From NCBI RefSeq assembly GCF_020616155.1, contig NZ_CP085530.1:449501-513500 (forward strand): a stretch of DNA of 64,000 nucleotides, written 5' to 3'. Below are positions 1 through 8,236 of the stretch, in pieces (position 1 is the stretch's first letter; every line of letters starts with the position of its first letter). The stretch comes from Vogesella sp. XCS3. Lineage in GTDB: Bacteria; Pseudomonadota; Gammaproteobacteria; Burkholderiales; Chromobacteriaceae. Under the pieces are notes generated by a model. The model was given only the letters and a program-made list of their open reading frames with translations. It had not been told where the DNA came from and made no database searches. The position numbers and the translations under genes are program-made.

Positions 1-17
1 CGCCAGGAGAAATCATC

Positions 18-800
18 ATGAGCAAAACCCGCACTGCCAGCCGCTATCTGCTACCCCTCATCGCTTTGCTGGCCGGCCCTGCGCTGGCCGGTGGCCAGGC
101 CGTCCGCATGGGGCTGGAGCCGTTTTACGCCCCGTTTGAAAGCAAGCTGCCCGACGGCAAGCTGGTGGGCTTCGACATCGAGATCGGCAACGCCATCTGC
201 GAACGCATGGCCGCCAAGTGCAGCTATGTGGAAACCTCGTTCGAGGGGCTGATTCCGGGGCTGAAAGCGCGCAAGTTCGAGGTAATCAACTCGGCGATGA
301 ACATTACCGCCAAGCGCCGCGAATCGATTGATTTCACCGTGCCGATCTACATCGTGCCCATCCAGATGGTGGCGCGGCGTGACAGCAAGCTGCAGCCCAC
401 CGTGGCTGCGCTGAAGGGCAAGACCGTCGGCGTGCTGCAGGGCGCCACGCAGGAAGACTTTGTGCGCAAGCACTGGGAGCGTGAAGGCGTGAAGGTCGTG
501 GCCTACCGCGACCAGAGCCAGATCTATCTGGACCTGGCCGCCGGCCGCCTGGATGCCTCGGTTCAGGAAGGGCAGAATGCGCAGGAAGGCTTTCTGGACA
601 AGCCGCAGGGCAAGGCTTTCGAGTTCAAGGGCAAGGTGCTGAGTGACTTTGCCACCCTGGGCGAGGGCACCGGCTTTGGCGTACGCAAGGGCGACCCGCT
701 GAAGGCCGAGCTGGACAAGGCCATTACCGCACTCAAGCAGGACGGCACCCTGAGCCGCCTGTCGCAAAAGTATTTCAAGCGCGACATTATCGCCAAGTAG
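18..800 (+). CDS. Periplasmic polar amino-acid ABC transporter binding protein (HisJ/ArgT-like)
   Basis: 260 aa, family SBP_bac_3. Residues 1-24 form a Sec signal peptide (hydrophobic core, then ALAGG), so the protein should be periplasmic. The mature start reads like the lysine/arginine/ornithine/histidine binders: GLEPFYAPFES, then LVGFDIEIGNAICERM, where the family binds the amino-acid head group. The C-terminus with LSRLSQKYF is also typical. AGGAGA lies 7-12 bases before the ATG. No permease or ATPase gene follows; the next gene on the same strand is a DadA-like oxidoreductase 110 bases on, so the pair may bind and oxidise the same amino acid (inference). The ligand cannot be read from the sequence. 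Confidence 0.85.
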   Translation: MSKTRTASRYLLPLIALLAGPALAGGQAVRMGLEPFYAPFESKLPDGKLVGFDIEIGNAICERMAAKCSYVETSFEGLIPGLKARKFEVINSAMNITAKRRESIDFTVPIYIVPIQMVARRDSKLQPTVAALKGKTVGVLQGATQEDFVRKHWEREGVKVVAYRDQSQIYLDLAAGRLDASVQEGQNAQEGFLDKPQGKAFEFKGKVLSDFATLGEGTGFGVRKGDPLKAELDKAITALKQDGTLSRLSQKYFKRDIIAK

Positions 801-835
801 GTTTTTACCCGCCCGGCTAGCCGCCGGGCGCCGGT

Positions 836-886
836 GCGCCAGGGTTGGCCGCATCGTTTGACTATCGCCGCGGCCAACCCTGGCGC
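836..886. repeat. Inverted pair of the GGTTGGCCGC word (17-bp stem)
   Basis: Bases 836-852 and 870-886 are perfect 17-base inverted repeats around a 17-base spacer, each containing GGTTGGCCGC. The element lies 36 bases after the binding-protein stop and just before the RBS of the next gene. RNA from either strand would fold into a strong stem-loop, but no T-run follows, so factor-independent termination is uncertain. Confidence 0.8.
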
Positions 887-910
887 GGCAGCAGGAAGGC
901 AACAAGCAGC

Positions 911-2152
911 ATGGATGCAGATGTAATCGTACTGGGTGCCGGCATGGTCGGCGTATCGGCCGCCCTGGCCCTGCAGCAACGTGGCCGTCAGGTATGGCTG
1001 CTGGACAGGCGCGCGCCTGGTGAAGAAACCAGCCACGGCAACGCCGGCCTGCTGGAGCGGGCGGCGGTGATACCGTACGGTTTTCCGCGCCAGCTGTCGT
1101 CGGTGCTGCGCCTGGCGGCCAACCGCTCGCCCGACGTGCGCTACCACCCGGCCACGCTGCCATCCTACGCCGGCTGGCTGTGGCAGTACTGGCGCGAGTC
1201 GGCACCGGCACGGTTGGCCGCTACCGGCCGCGCCATGCTGCCCTTGCTGGAAGCCTGCCTGCCCGAGCACGACGCCTGGATTCGCGCCGCCGGTGTGACC
1301 GAGCTGCGCCGCAGCGAAGGCCTGCTGGAGGCGTGGCGCGGCGAGGCTGCATTTTTTGACGAAGCGGCCAATGCGCAGCGTATCGCCCGCGAATACGGCC
1401 TGGGCGTAAGCGTGCTGGACGCGGTGGCGCTGCGTCAGGCCGAGCCGGGGCTGGGGCAGGGCTTTAGCGGGGCGATTCACTGGCACGACCCGCACAGCAT
1501 CCGCGACCCCGGCGCGCTGGTGCGCGGCTACGCGGCCTACTTCCAGACGCTGGGCGGGGTATTGAAACAATGCGCGGTGCAGGGCTTGCGCCAGGCCGGC
1601 AACGGCTGGCAGGTACATACCGACGCGGGTGTGTACCAGGCACGCGAAGTGGTGCTGGCGCTGGGGCCGTGGTCGGACGACCTGTACACGCCGCTGGGCT
1701 ACCGCATCCCGCTACAGGTGAAACGCGGCTACCACATGCACTACCATGCGCGCGGCCCCGGCTTGCAGCGCACCGTGGTAGACATGGAAAACAGCTTTCT
1801 GGTGGCGCCGATGGCGCGTGGCTTGCGCCTGGCTACCGGGGTGGAGCTGGCACGCCGCGACGCACCGCCCACGCCAAACCAGCTGGCGCAAGCCGAAGCG
1901 CTGGCGCAGGGCCTGTTCCCGCTGGGGGAGCGAGTGGACGCCCAGCCATGGGTGGGCTGCCGCCCGTGTCTGCCGGACATGCGCCCGGTGATCGGCGCCG
2001 CGCCGCGTCACCCAGGTTTGTGGTTCTGCTTTGGCCACAGCCATCTGGGGCTGACGCTGGGGCCGGTTTCCGGCCGCCTGCTGGCCGAGATGATGCTGGG
2101 CGAGAAGCCGTTTACCGACCCCGAGCCGTACTCGCCGGCGCGCTTTGCCTGA
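911..2152 (+). CDS. FAD-dependent D-amino-acid dehydrogenase (DadA family)
   Basis: 413 aa, DAO superfamily. The N-terminus carries the Rossmann FAD motif VLGAGMVGVSAA (residues 6-17), then DRRAPGEETSHGNAG, which is typical of DadA-like enzymes. The C-terminus has the FAD-binding signature WFCFGHSHLGLTLGPVSGRLLAE. The family oxidises D-amino or imino acids to 2-oxo acids and passes electrons to the respiratory chain. The ATG at 911 was chosen because FAD-binding strand 1 begins there and AGGAAGG lies about 12 bases upstream; the frame opens earlier without a better start. A second family member is at 35388-36641, where context suggests D-hydroxyproline. Here the substrate is unknown, possibly the ligand of the preceding binding protein. 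Confidence 0.8.
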   Translation: MDADVIVLGAGMVGVSAALALQQRGRQVWLLDRRAPGEETSHGNAGLLERAAVIPYGFPRQLSSVLRLAANRSPDVRYHPATLPSYAGWLWQYWRESAPARLAATGRAMLPLLEACLPEHDAWIRAAGVTELRRSEGLLEAWRGEAAFFDEAANAQRIAREYGLGVSVLDAVALRQAEPGLGQGFSGAIHWHDPHSIRDPGALVRGYAAYFQTLGGVLKQCAVQGLRQAGNGWQVHTDAGVYQAREVVLALGPWSDDLYTPLGYRIPLQVKRGYHMHYHARGPGLQRTVVDMENSFLVAPMARGLRLATGVELARRDAPPTPNQLAQAEALAQGLFPLGERVDAQPWVGCRPCLPDMRPVIGAAPRHPGLWFCFGHSHLGLTLGPVSGRLLAEMMLGEKPFTDPEPYSPARFA

Positions 2153-2502
2153 GGGTGACTTAGGTACAAGCTTGGCAGGGGATAGGCCGCGCCATATTGG
2201 TCTCTACGGTCATCCTGTATTGAATCCGCTGCGCGGATTGTGTTTTGCATTGCCGGTTCCGCCCGGCGGACGGGGTACTTTCTTTTGCGTCGCCAAAAGA
2301 AAGTACCCAAAGAAAAGGCGACTCGGGGCTGCTCGAAACCCCGCCCAAAAGCACAGCCCCCAGGCACCGCCGAACTCGCCGCGTGCTAACGTCACGCGGC
2401 TCAAACAAATCGGCGGCTTAAAACCTGGGGGCTATGCTTTTGTACGGCTCGCGCCAACGGGCTGCGGGTGCCGTAATCACAATCTTCAAACGATAAAAGT
2501 CT
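2153..2502. repeat. Intergenic palindromic repeat element with nested stem-loops
   Basis: No credible gene lies in these 350 bases. Bases 2273-2287 and 2294-2308 form a perfect 15-bp stem (GGGTACTTTCTTTTG) with a 6-base loop. From 2347 to 2441 a second structure nests three stems: 2347-2364 with 2424-2441 (18 bp, one mismatch), 2367-2373 with 2410-2416, and 2378-2385 with 2393-2400. I recall this kind of sequence (GTACTTTCTTTTG...CAAAAGAAAGTAC followed by CCAAAGAAAAGG) as a dispersed element in beta/gammaproteobacteria that often produces spurious short protein calls. That recollection was not checked. It lies between two convergent genes. Confidence 0.7.
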
Positions 2503-3903
2503 TTAGCACTCCACAATATTCACCGGCACCTCGATCACATTGATCGCCAGGCCGCCGCGTGCGGTTTCCTTGTACTTGGTGCTCATGTCGCGGCCGGTGT
2601 CGCGCATGGTCTTGATCACGCGGTCCAGCGATACAAAGTGCTGGCCGTCGCCACGCAGCGCCATGCGCGCGGCGTTGATCGCCTTGATCGACGCCATGGC
2701 GTTGCGCTCGATGCACGGTACCTGTACCAGGCCGCCTACCGGGTCGCAGGTCAGGCCCAAGTTGTGCTCCATGCCGATTTCGGCGGCGTTTTCCACTTGC
2801 TCCGGCGTGCCGCCCAGCACTTCTGCCAGGCCGCCTGCTGCCATGGAACAGGCCGAGCCCACCTCGCCCTGGCAGCCCACTTCGGCGCCGGAGATCGACG
2901 CGTTCAGCTTGAACAGGATGCCGATAGCGCCAGCGGTCAGCAAAAAGCGCACGATACCGTCGTCGTTGGCACCTGGAATGAAACGGGCGTAGTAGTGCAT
3001 CACCGCCGGGATGATGCCGGCCGCGCCGTTGGTCGGCGCGGTGACCACGCGGCCACCGGCGGCGTTTTCTTCGTTTACCGCCAGCGCGTACAGGTTGACC
3101 CAGTCCATCACGGTGAGCGGGTCGCGCAGCGCGGCTTCCGGCGAGGCCAGCAGCTTCTGGTACATGTCGGCGGCGCGGCGTTTTACCTTCATGCCGCCGG
3201 GCAGAATGCCCTCGCGCTCGCAGCCGCGCTTCACGCAGCTTTGCATGACTTGCCAGATGTTCAGCAGGCCGGCGCGCACTTCATCTTCGCTGCGCCAGGC
3301 CAGCTCGTTTTCCAGCATGATCTGGCTGATGGACTTGCCGTGGCGCTGGCACAGCGCCAGCAGCTCGGCACCGGTCTTGAACGGGTGCTTCAGCTCGGTG
3401 ACGCCGGGCGGGGTGAAGCCGGCGTCGATGGCCGCTTCGTCCACCACGAAGCCGCCGCCCACCGAGTAGTAGGCGCGCTTGGACAGGCTATCGCCGTTGG
3501 CCGCAAACGCTTCGAAGATCATGCCGTTGGGGTGGTAGGGCAGCGCCTTGCGCTTGTGCAGGATCAGGTGTTCGCCTTCGACAAAAGGCACCACGTGGCT
3601 GCCCAACAGGCGGATGGCCTTGTCGGCACGGATGGCGGCCAGCATGCCGTCTACCGCGTCGGTGTCGACCAGGTCAGGGTATTCGCCCTGCAAGCCCAGC
3701 AGCACGGCCGTATCGGTGCCGTGGCCTTTGCCGGTGGCGCCCAGCGAGCCGAACATTTCGGCTTTTACGCTGGCGGTGGTGGCCAGCAGGCCGTCTTTTT
3801 CCAGCCGCGCCACAAACTGGCGGGCGGCACGCATCGGGCCAACGGTGTGGGAGCTGGACGGGCCAATGCCGATCTTGAAGAGGTCGAATACGCTGATAGC
3901 CAT
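2503..3903 (-). CDS. sdaA: L-serine ammonia-lyase (L-serine deaminase), iron-sulfur type
   Basis: 466 aa, the length of single-chain SdaA/SdaB. It converts L-serine to pyruvate and ammonia using a [4Fe-4S] cluster. The beta domain is N-terminal (SSSHTVGPM at about residues 16-24) and the alpha domain C-terminal. Candidate cluster cysteines are Cys344 and Cys352 ([10 protein letters not shown]) and Cys386 and Cys397 ([12 protein letters not shown]). The ATG at 3903 is preceded by an AGAGAAG-like RBS. It lies 153 bases downstream of glyA on the same strand with a 13-bp stem-loop between them. With glyA under a glycine riboswitch, this suggests a glycine to serine to pyruvate route, but co-transcription is unproven. 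Confidence 0.95.
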   Translation of the reverse strand: MAISVFDLFKIGIGPSSSHTVGPMRAARQFVARLEKDGLLATTASVKAEMFGSLGATGKGHGTDTAVLLGLQGEYPDLVDTDAVDGMLAAIRADKAIRLLGSHVVPFVEGEHLILHKRKALPYHPNGMIFEAFAANGDSLSKRAYYSVGGGFVVDEAAIDAGFTPPGVTELKHPFKTGAELLALCQRHGKSISQIMLENELAWRSEDEVRAGLLNIWQVMQSCVKRGCEREGILPGGMKVKRRAADMYQKLLASPEAALRDPLTVMDWVNLYALAVNEENAAGGRVVTAPTNGAAGIIPAVMHYYARFIPGANDDGIVRFLLTAGAIGILFKLNASISGAEVGCQGEVGSACSMAAGGLAEVLGGTPEQVENAAEIGMEHNLGLTCDPVGGLVQVPCIERNAMASIKAINAARMALRGDGQHFVSLDRVIKTMRDTGRDMSTKYKETARGGLAINVIEVPVNIVEC

Positions 3904-3995
3904 GCTGCTTCTCTTTTTATGGTGCGGGCGCGGGTAGCGCCCCGGGTGTTGTCTGTCCGGCTGTGTGGGCCGTGGTGTGCAGGTGCTGCCGGGGC

Positions 3996-4028
3996 AGCGG
4001 CGGCATTGTACTGAGCAATGCCGCCGCT
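3996..4028 (-). other. Stem-loop between glyA and sdaA
   Basis: Bases 3996-4008 and 4016-4028 are perfect 13-base inverted repeats (AGCGGCGGCATTG) with a 7-base loop. In transcription direction no T-run follows, so this is not a classical intrinsic terminator. It could be a processing site, a partial attenuator or an mRNA-stabilising hairpin within a glyA-sdaA transcript. Confidence 0.6.
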
Positions 4029-4056
4029 GTGTGCACTACCGATGCTGCAGTGCGTT

Positions 4057-5313
4057 TTAACGATACACAGGGAAGGCCGCGCATAGCTCGGCCACCTGGC
4101 GGCGTACGCGCGGGGCAACGTCTGCGTTATCGATATCGTCCAGGATATCGCATACCCAGTGCGCTACCTGGCCGGCTTCGGCGCTGCCGAAACCGCGGCT
4201 GGTGATGGCCGGGGTGCCAATGCGGATACCGCTGGTGACAAACGGGCTTTGCGGGTCGTTCGGCACCGCGTTCTTGTTGACGGTAATGCAGGCCGCGCCC
4301 AGCGCCGCGTCGGCGGCCTTGCCGGTGAGGCCTTTGTCGATCAGGCTCAGCAGGAACAGGTGGTCGTCAGTCTTGCCCGATACCACGGTATAGCCGCGCT
4401 GGCGGAACACCGCCACCATGGTGCGGGCGTTATCCAGTACCTGCTGCTGGTAGGTTTTGAATTCGGGTTGCAGCGCCTCCAGAAAGGCCACCGCCTTGGC
4501 GGCGATCACGTGCATCAGCGGGCCGCCCTGAATGCCGGGGAAAACCAGCGACTGCAGCTTTTTCACCAAGGCTTCGTCCGGGTTGGCCGCCAGGATCAGG
4601 CCGCCGCGCGGGCCGCGCAGCGTCTTGTGGGTGGTGGTAGTTACCACATGGGCGTGCGGCAGCGGGCTGGGGTAGAGCCCGGCGGCCACCAGGCCGGCCA
4701 CGTGCGCCATGTCTACAAACAGCCAGGCGCCAACGCTGTCGGCAATCTGGCGCATGCGCGCCCAGTCCACCACCAGCGAGTAGGCGGAGAAGCCAGCTAC
4801 CAGCATTTTTGGCTGGTGTTCGGTGGCCAGCCGTTGCACTTCGTCGTAATCAATGGCGCCGCTTTCCGTGTTGATGCCGTACTGCACAGCCTTGTAGATC
4901 TTGCCGGAAAAATTGACGCTGGCGCCGTGGGTAAGGTGGCCGCCGTGTGCCAGGCTCATGCCCAGGATGGTGTCACCCGGCTGCAGCAGCGCCATATACA
5001 CCGCGGCGTTGGCCTGGCTGCCGGAGTGCGGCTGCACGTTGGCATACTGTGCACCAAACAGCTGGCAGGCGCGGTCGATGGCCAGCTGTTCCACCACGTC
5101 CACGTGCTCGCAGCCGCCGTAGTAGCGCTTGCCGGGGTAGCCCTCGGCGTACTTGTTGGTGAGCTGGGTGCCTTGCGCCTGCATCACGCGCGGGCTGGTG
5201 TAGTTTTCCGAGGCAATCAGCTCGATGTGGTCTTGTTGGCGCTGGTTTTCGGCCTGGATGGCGGCCCACAGTGCGTCGTCGAAGCCGGCAATCTGCATGT
5301 CTTGCGTGAACAT
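4057..5313 (-). CDS. glyA: Serine hydroxymethyltransferase
   Basis: 418 aa, the normal length for bacterial SHMT. It is a cytosolic PLP enzyme interconverting serine plus tetrahydrofolate with glycine plus 5,10-methylene-THF. The PLP lysine is Lys230 in [15 protein letters not shown]; other signatures are [36 protein letters not shown] and DMAHVAGL. The frame extends about 117 codons further upstream, but the ATG at 5313 has GGAG at the right distance and matches the family N-terminus; the extension runs through the riboswitch. It is preceded by a tandem glycine riboswitch and sigma-70 promoter, implying control by glycine. sdaA follows. Confidence 0.97.
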   Translation of the reverse strand: MFTQDMQIAGFDDALWAAIQAENQRQQDHIELIASENYTSPRVMQAQGTQLTNKYAEGYPGKRYYGGCEHVDVVEQLAIDRACQLFGAQYANVQPHSGSQANAAVYMALLQPGDTILGMSLAHGGHLTHGASVNFSGKIYKAVQYGINTESGAIDYDEVQRLATEHQPKMLVAGFSAYSLVVDWARMRQIADSVGAWLFVDMAHVAGLVAAGLYPSPLPHAHVVTTTTHKTLRGPRGGLILAANPDEALVKKLQSLVFPGIQGGPLMHVIAAKAVAFLEALQPEFKTYQQQVLDNARTMVAVFRQRGYTVVSGKTDDHLFLLSLIDKGLTGKAADAALGAACITVNKNAVPNDPQSPFVTSGIRIGTPAITSRGFGSAEAGQVAHWVCDILDDIDNADVAPRVRRQVAELCAAFPVYR

Positions 5314-5459
5314 ATCTGTCTCCATGTCGTGTCTGGCTGCAGCGGCAGCCGTGTGCATGGCTCTTTGGCGGGGTGCCCAGGGTGCCGCGTAACGGCATGG
5401 GCGGGCAGGGGCATGGCTGGCACAAAGGCGAGGGCACCCGCCCGGCCATGCCGGACGAT

Positions 5460-5642
5460 GCCCCCTCTGTCCCTTGTGCCTGAGATATTGCGGCGCGCGA
5501 TTGCGTACCGGGTGTCCTTCGGCGAGGCGGCTTTGCGGCCAACCTTCTCTCCAGAGTGCCTCGCGTCCACAGTTCTTTTGCCTGAGAGTTTCTGGGGCGA
5601 TTCCCCTTCGGCGCTGCCGCAAGGGCAGTCTCTCCTGTGGTT
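5460..5642 (-). promoter_or_regulatory. Tandem glycine riboswitch upstream of glyA
   Basis: Read on the minus strand, two aptamers follow each other. The first runs from CAGGAGAGACTGCCC through GCGCCGAAGGGG to ACTCTCAGGCAAAAG and GTGGAC. The second runs from CTCTGGAGAGAAGG through GCCGAAGGACACCC to ATCTCAGGCACAAGGGACAGAG. These are the conserved cores of the glycine class (GGAGAG, GCCGAAGG, CUCAGGCAAAA, GGACAGAG). About 150 bases separate it from the glyA start. No clear terminator is seen in between, so control could be translational or use a weaker hairpin. One copy of the GGTTGGCCGC word (5535-5544) sits in the variable arm of the second aptamer. Confidence 0.93.
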
Positions 5643-5687
5643 GCGGCCGGGGCAGGTATGGCACCTGTCAACCGGCGTGGCTTGCAG

Positions 5688-5717
5688 AATCTAGAAGACG
5701 GCGAGTGCCACTGTCAA
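5688..5717 (-). promoter_or_regulatory. Sigma-70 promoter of glyA leader
   Basis: On the minus strand a perfect -35 TTGACA (5717-5712) is followed after 18 bases by TAGATT (5693-5688, 4 of 6 matches to TATAAT). The predicted start is near 5681, about 40 bases before the first glycine aptamer, a sensible layout. Confidence 0.7.
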
Positions 5718-5811
5718 TGCGTGAGATGAAACTATCGATGTGCAAACGCAGCAAAACGCCGCCCCTTGCGCAGGGCAAGCAGGGCGGCGTAGCGGGCGTT
5801 TTGCCGGCTGG

Positions 5812-6261
5812 CTAGAACATGCCGTTGCCGTTAGCGTCTTTGGCCGGCACTGGCTGGATCACGTCCCAGTGCTCGGCAATCTTGCCGTCCTGCACGCGGA
5901 AGATGTCCACCACAGCCACGCCCAGCTCGCCTGGCTTGTCCTGGCTGTGCACGTGCAGCATCACCAGGTCACCGTCGGCCAGCACGCGCTTGATGCTGGC
6001 GCGGCTTTGCGGGTTATTGGCGCGGATCCAGCGCACGTAGTCTTGCAGCGGCGCAACGCCGTTGGCCACCTCCGGGTTGTGCTGGATGTAGCCGGGTGCT
6101 AGGTAGGTGGCTGCTTGCTCGGCGTCCAGTTTGCCGAAGGCGGCGTCGTAAAAAGCCAGCACCAGTGCCTTGTTGGCGTCCTCGCGCGGGCCGGCCAGCG
6201 CGGGCAGGGCGGTGCTGGCCAGGCTTGCGGCCAACAGGGTGGCGGTTAACAGGCGCTTCAT
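5812..6261 (-). CDS. Secreted NTF2-like / SnoaL-like protein
   Basis: 149 aa. A signal peptide spans residues 1-23 (MKRLLTATLLAASLASTALPALA), so the protein is probably periplasmic. The remainder is a small NTF2-fold (SnoaL-like) domain: NKALVLAFYDAAFG, YLAPGYIQHNPEVANG, VAVVDIFRVQDGKIAEHWDVIQPVP. Families with this pattern are predicted small-molecule binding or isomerase-like proteins, usually without assigned substrate. Its ATG overlaps the stop of the upstream oxidoreductase by 4 bases (ATGA), so the two are translationally coupled and probably act together. Confidence 0.8.
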   Translation of the reverse strand: MKRLLTATLLAASLASTALPALAGPREDANKALVLAFYDAAFGKLDAEQAATYLAPGYIQHNPEVANGVAPLQDYVRWIRANNPQSRASIKRVLADGDLVMLHVHSQDKPGELGVAVVDIFRVQDGKIAEHWDVIQPVPAKDANGNGMF

Positions 6262-6905
6262 TTGGCTGCCGCCACGGTAAAGCGCTGGCGATGGTGACGT
6301 GCCTGCTCGGCTTCATCGACGATGGCCACCGCCAGATCGGCCACGCTGATGCCGGCCGGGGCTTCGCCGTCCATCAGCAGGTCGTTGGCACCCAGCTGGT
6401 ACTGGCCGCTGCGCTCGCCCGGTGCCAGCAAAGCTGGCGGCGACACGAATACCCAGTCCAGCACGGTTTCGTCTTGCAGCTTGTTCAGTGCCTGGCGTGC
6501 GCCTTCGGCGCCTTCCTTGTATTCGGCCGGGAAGTGCGGGGTGTCGATCAGCTGCAGGCCCGGTGCCACGTACAGGCTGCCCGCGCCGCCCACTTCGATG
6601 AAACGCGCCACGCCGGCGGCCTTGGTGCCCGCCACGATGGCATCGTGGCCTTGCAGGAAGAGTGTGCGGATGTCGGCTTTGTCCCAGCCCGGGTTGAAGG
6701 CGCTGATCACTACGTCGTGGCCGGCTACGTCACGGGCGATGGTGTCGGCGTCGTAGGCGTTGCTGGCCTTGACGGTAAGGTTGGCCGCAGCGGCAACGCG
6801 TTCCGGGCGGCTGACCAGGGCGGTAACGTGGTGGCCGCGGGCCAGCAGTTCCTGTTGCAGAGCTTGGCCGACAAAACCGCTGGCGCCGATGAGTGCGATG
6901 TTCAT
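6258..6905 (-). CDS. NAD(P)-binding oxidoreductase (atypical SDR / NmrA-like)
   Basis: 215 aa. The N-terminal NAD(P)-binding motif is IALIGASGFVGQALQQELL (residues 3-21), followed by VTALVSRPERV, as in NAD(P)H-binding YwnB/NmrA-like epimerase or reductase proteins; there is no classical YxxxK. The ATG at 6905 was chosen over the earlier frame opening because AAGGAC precedes it and the Rossmann strand starts immediately. It forms a two-gene operon with the NTF2-like gene and is divergent from a LysR regulator 105 bases away, which probably controls it. The substrate is unknown. Confidence 0.8.
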   Translation of the reverse strand: MNIALIGASGFVGQALQQELLARGHHVTALVSRPERVAAAANLTVKASNAYDADTIARDVAGHDVVISAFNPGWDKADIRTLFLQGHDAIVAGTKAAGVARFIEVGGAGSLYVAPGLQLIDTPHFPAEYKEGAEGARQALNKLQDETVLDWVFVSPPALLAPGERSGQYQLGANDLLMDGEAPAGISVADLAVAIVDEAEQARHHRQRFTVAAAK

Positions 6906-6966
6906 GCTGTGTCCTTTCGGGTGGGGTAGGGGAATAACTGCATGGTAGATCACGCGCCTGTGGCTG

Positions 6967-6978
6967 ATAATCCGTTAT
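6967..6978. promoter_or_regulatory. Dyad in the LysR/oxidoreductase divergent promoter
   Basis: ATAA-TCCG-TTAT is a short dyad in the 105-base divergent spacer, where a LysR-type regulator would be expected to bind. The match to T-N11-A is loose; only the location supports the call. Confidence 0.3.
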
Positions 6979-7010
6979 GGAATTCAATCATTGTTAAGCT
7001 GAGGTTCACG

Positions 7011-7892
7011 ATGGAAGCGCTACGCAGCATGGCAGTCTTTGCCGCGGTGATCGAGCAGGGTTCGATGAATGCAGCCGGGCGTGAGCTGGGCATGACCGCA
7101 TCGGCGGTGAGCCAGCACGTACGGCGGCTGGAGCAGCAGCACCAGGTGGCGCTGCTGCACCGCACTACCCGCAAGCTCACGCTCACCGAAGCCGGCAGCG
7201 TGTTTTACCGCAGCTGCGCCGCCATGTTGGCCGCAGCAAATGAGGCCAACGTACAAATGGCGGCGCTGCGTGACGAGCCGGTGGGCGAGCTGCGTATTGC
7301 CGCCCCCAGCGGTTTTGCCGGCGGGGTGCTGGGGCAGGCGCTGGCGCCACTGCTGGCGGCCAACCCTGGTTTGAGCCTGCGCCTGTTTTTTCAGGACGAG
7401 ATGATAGACCTGGTACAGCACCGCATCGACCTGGCGCTGCGCGCCGGTAACCAGCCGGATTCCACGCTGGTGGCGCGCCATCTGGCCGATTGGCCGTTTG
7501 TACTGGTGGCGGCGCCGGCCTATCTGGCGGCGCGCGGCACGCCACTGCAGCCGGGCCAGCTGTACCAGCACGACTGGATAGGGCTGGAGCAGGAACACGG
7601 CCTGACACCTTTGCGTTTGCAGCGGGAGGGCGAGGTGGAAATATTGCGGCTGCGCTGCCGCATCGCCAGCAACAGCATGTTGTCGGCACGCGCCTTTGCA
7701 CTGGATGGGCTGGGTATCGCCATGCAGCCCGAGCCGGAAGTGCGTGCCCAGCTGCAAGCAGGTTTGCTGGTGCAGCTGCTGCCAGACTGGCAGGCACCGG
7801 CCCTGCCGGTCTACGCGGTAACGCCGCGCCGCGATGTGCTGCCGGCCAAGGTGCGGCACGCTATAGCTTTATTGCAACAATCCATGCACTAG
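7011..7892 (+). CDS. LysR-family transcriptional regulator
   Basis: 293 aa. The N-terminal winged helix-turn-helix lies at about residues 1-60 (MEALRSMAVFAAVIEQGSMNAAGRELGMTASAVSQHVRRLEQ), followed by a LysR substrate-binding domain (GELRIAAPSGFAGGVLGQALAPLL). It resembles the CrgA/AaeR-like subgroup. The frame opens at 6942, but the ATG at 7011 begins the conserved HTH and has TGAGG upstream. It is transcribed divergently from the oxidoreductase/NTF2-like operon, the classical arrangement for a regulator of its neighbours. The effector is unknown. Confidence 0.9.
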   Translation: MEALRSMAVFAAVIEQGSMNAAGRELGMTASAVSQHVRRLEQQHQVALLHRTTRKLTLTEAGSVFYRSCAAMLAAANEANVQMAALRDEPVGELRIAAPSGFAGGVLGQALAPLLAANPGLSLRLFFQDEMIDLVQHRIDLALRAGNQPDSTLVARHLADWPFVLVAAPAYLAARGTPLQPGQLYQHDWIGLEQEHGLTPLRLQREGEVEILRLRCRIASNSMLSARAFALDGLGIAMQPEPEVRAQLQAGLLVQLLPDWQAPALPVYAVTPRRDVLPAKVRHAIALLQQSMH

Positions 7893-8236
7893 CCCTTGAC
7901 TGTTTCTTGTGCAGTTATTGACATTTGCATTTATGGATAACTTAAAAAAACTTGTATGTATTGAAATATTTGGCTAACAAACAAAAGGGCACACCAAGGT
8001 TTAAAGATTTCGTTGGCCAAAGTCCCCCTCTTGGCGCATAAATTCAATGAAAATGCTTACAAGTGAGAGAGAAACGTTTTGTATCCGGCTCACTTTGGCA
8101 TGATCACGTGCCATTTCGACAGTATTTTGTATGCAAATTGTTTTGTGGTGCCTGGGGAAGCTGGCTGGCGTGCTTGGTAGTACCATCGCGCAGTCCGAAA
8201 AAACATATCAATAGACATTCAGGGGAAGCTCGAATC
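7893..8236. other. AT-rich non-coding gap before chemoreceptor gene
   Basis: 344 bases without a credible gene. The region is more AT-rich than its surroundings. A TTGACA is at 7918-7923 but no convincing -10 follows at 16-18 bases. TGGCA(N8)TGCCA at 8096-8113 is a small dyad. I could not identify a sigma-28 flagellar promoter with confidence. Confidence 0.5.

Noticed and set aside
2145..2543. 132-aa open frame over the palindromic element
   Set aside because: It runs through stem-loop sequence and gives the phrase FFCVAKRKYPKKRR, which I recall as a common spurious call from dispersed repeats; no RBS or domain.
5340..5664. N-terminally extended GlyA (535 aa)
   Set aside because: The extension translates the glycine riboswitch; the true start at 5313 has an RBS and matches family length.
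7918..7946. Sigma-70 promoter TTGACA before the dCache chemoreceptor
   Set aside because: No acceptable -10 box follows at 16-18 bases; the region is simply AT-rich.
8063..8236. Upstream extension of the chemoreceptor frame
   Set aside because: No RBS at the earlier start and no sequence resembling chemoreceptors; the ATG at 8237 begins TM1 and has a good RBS.
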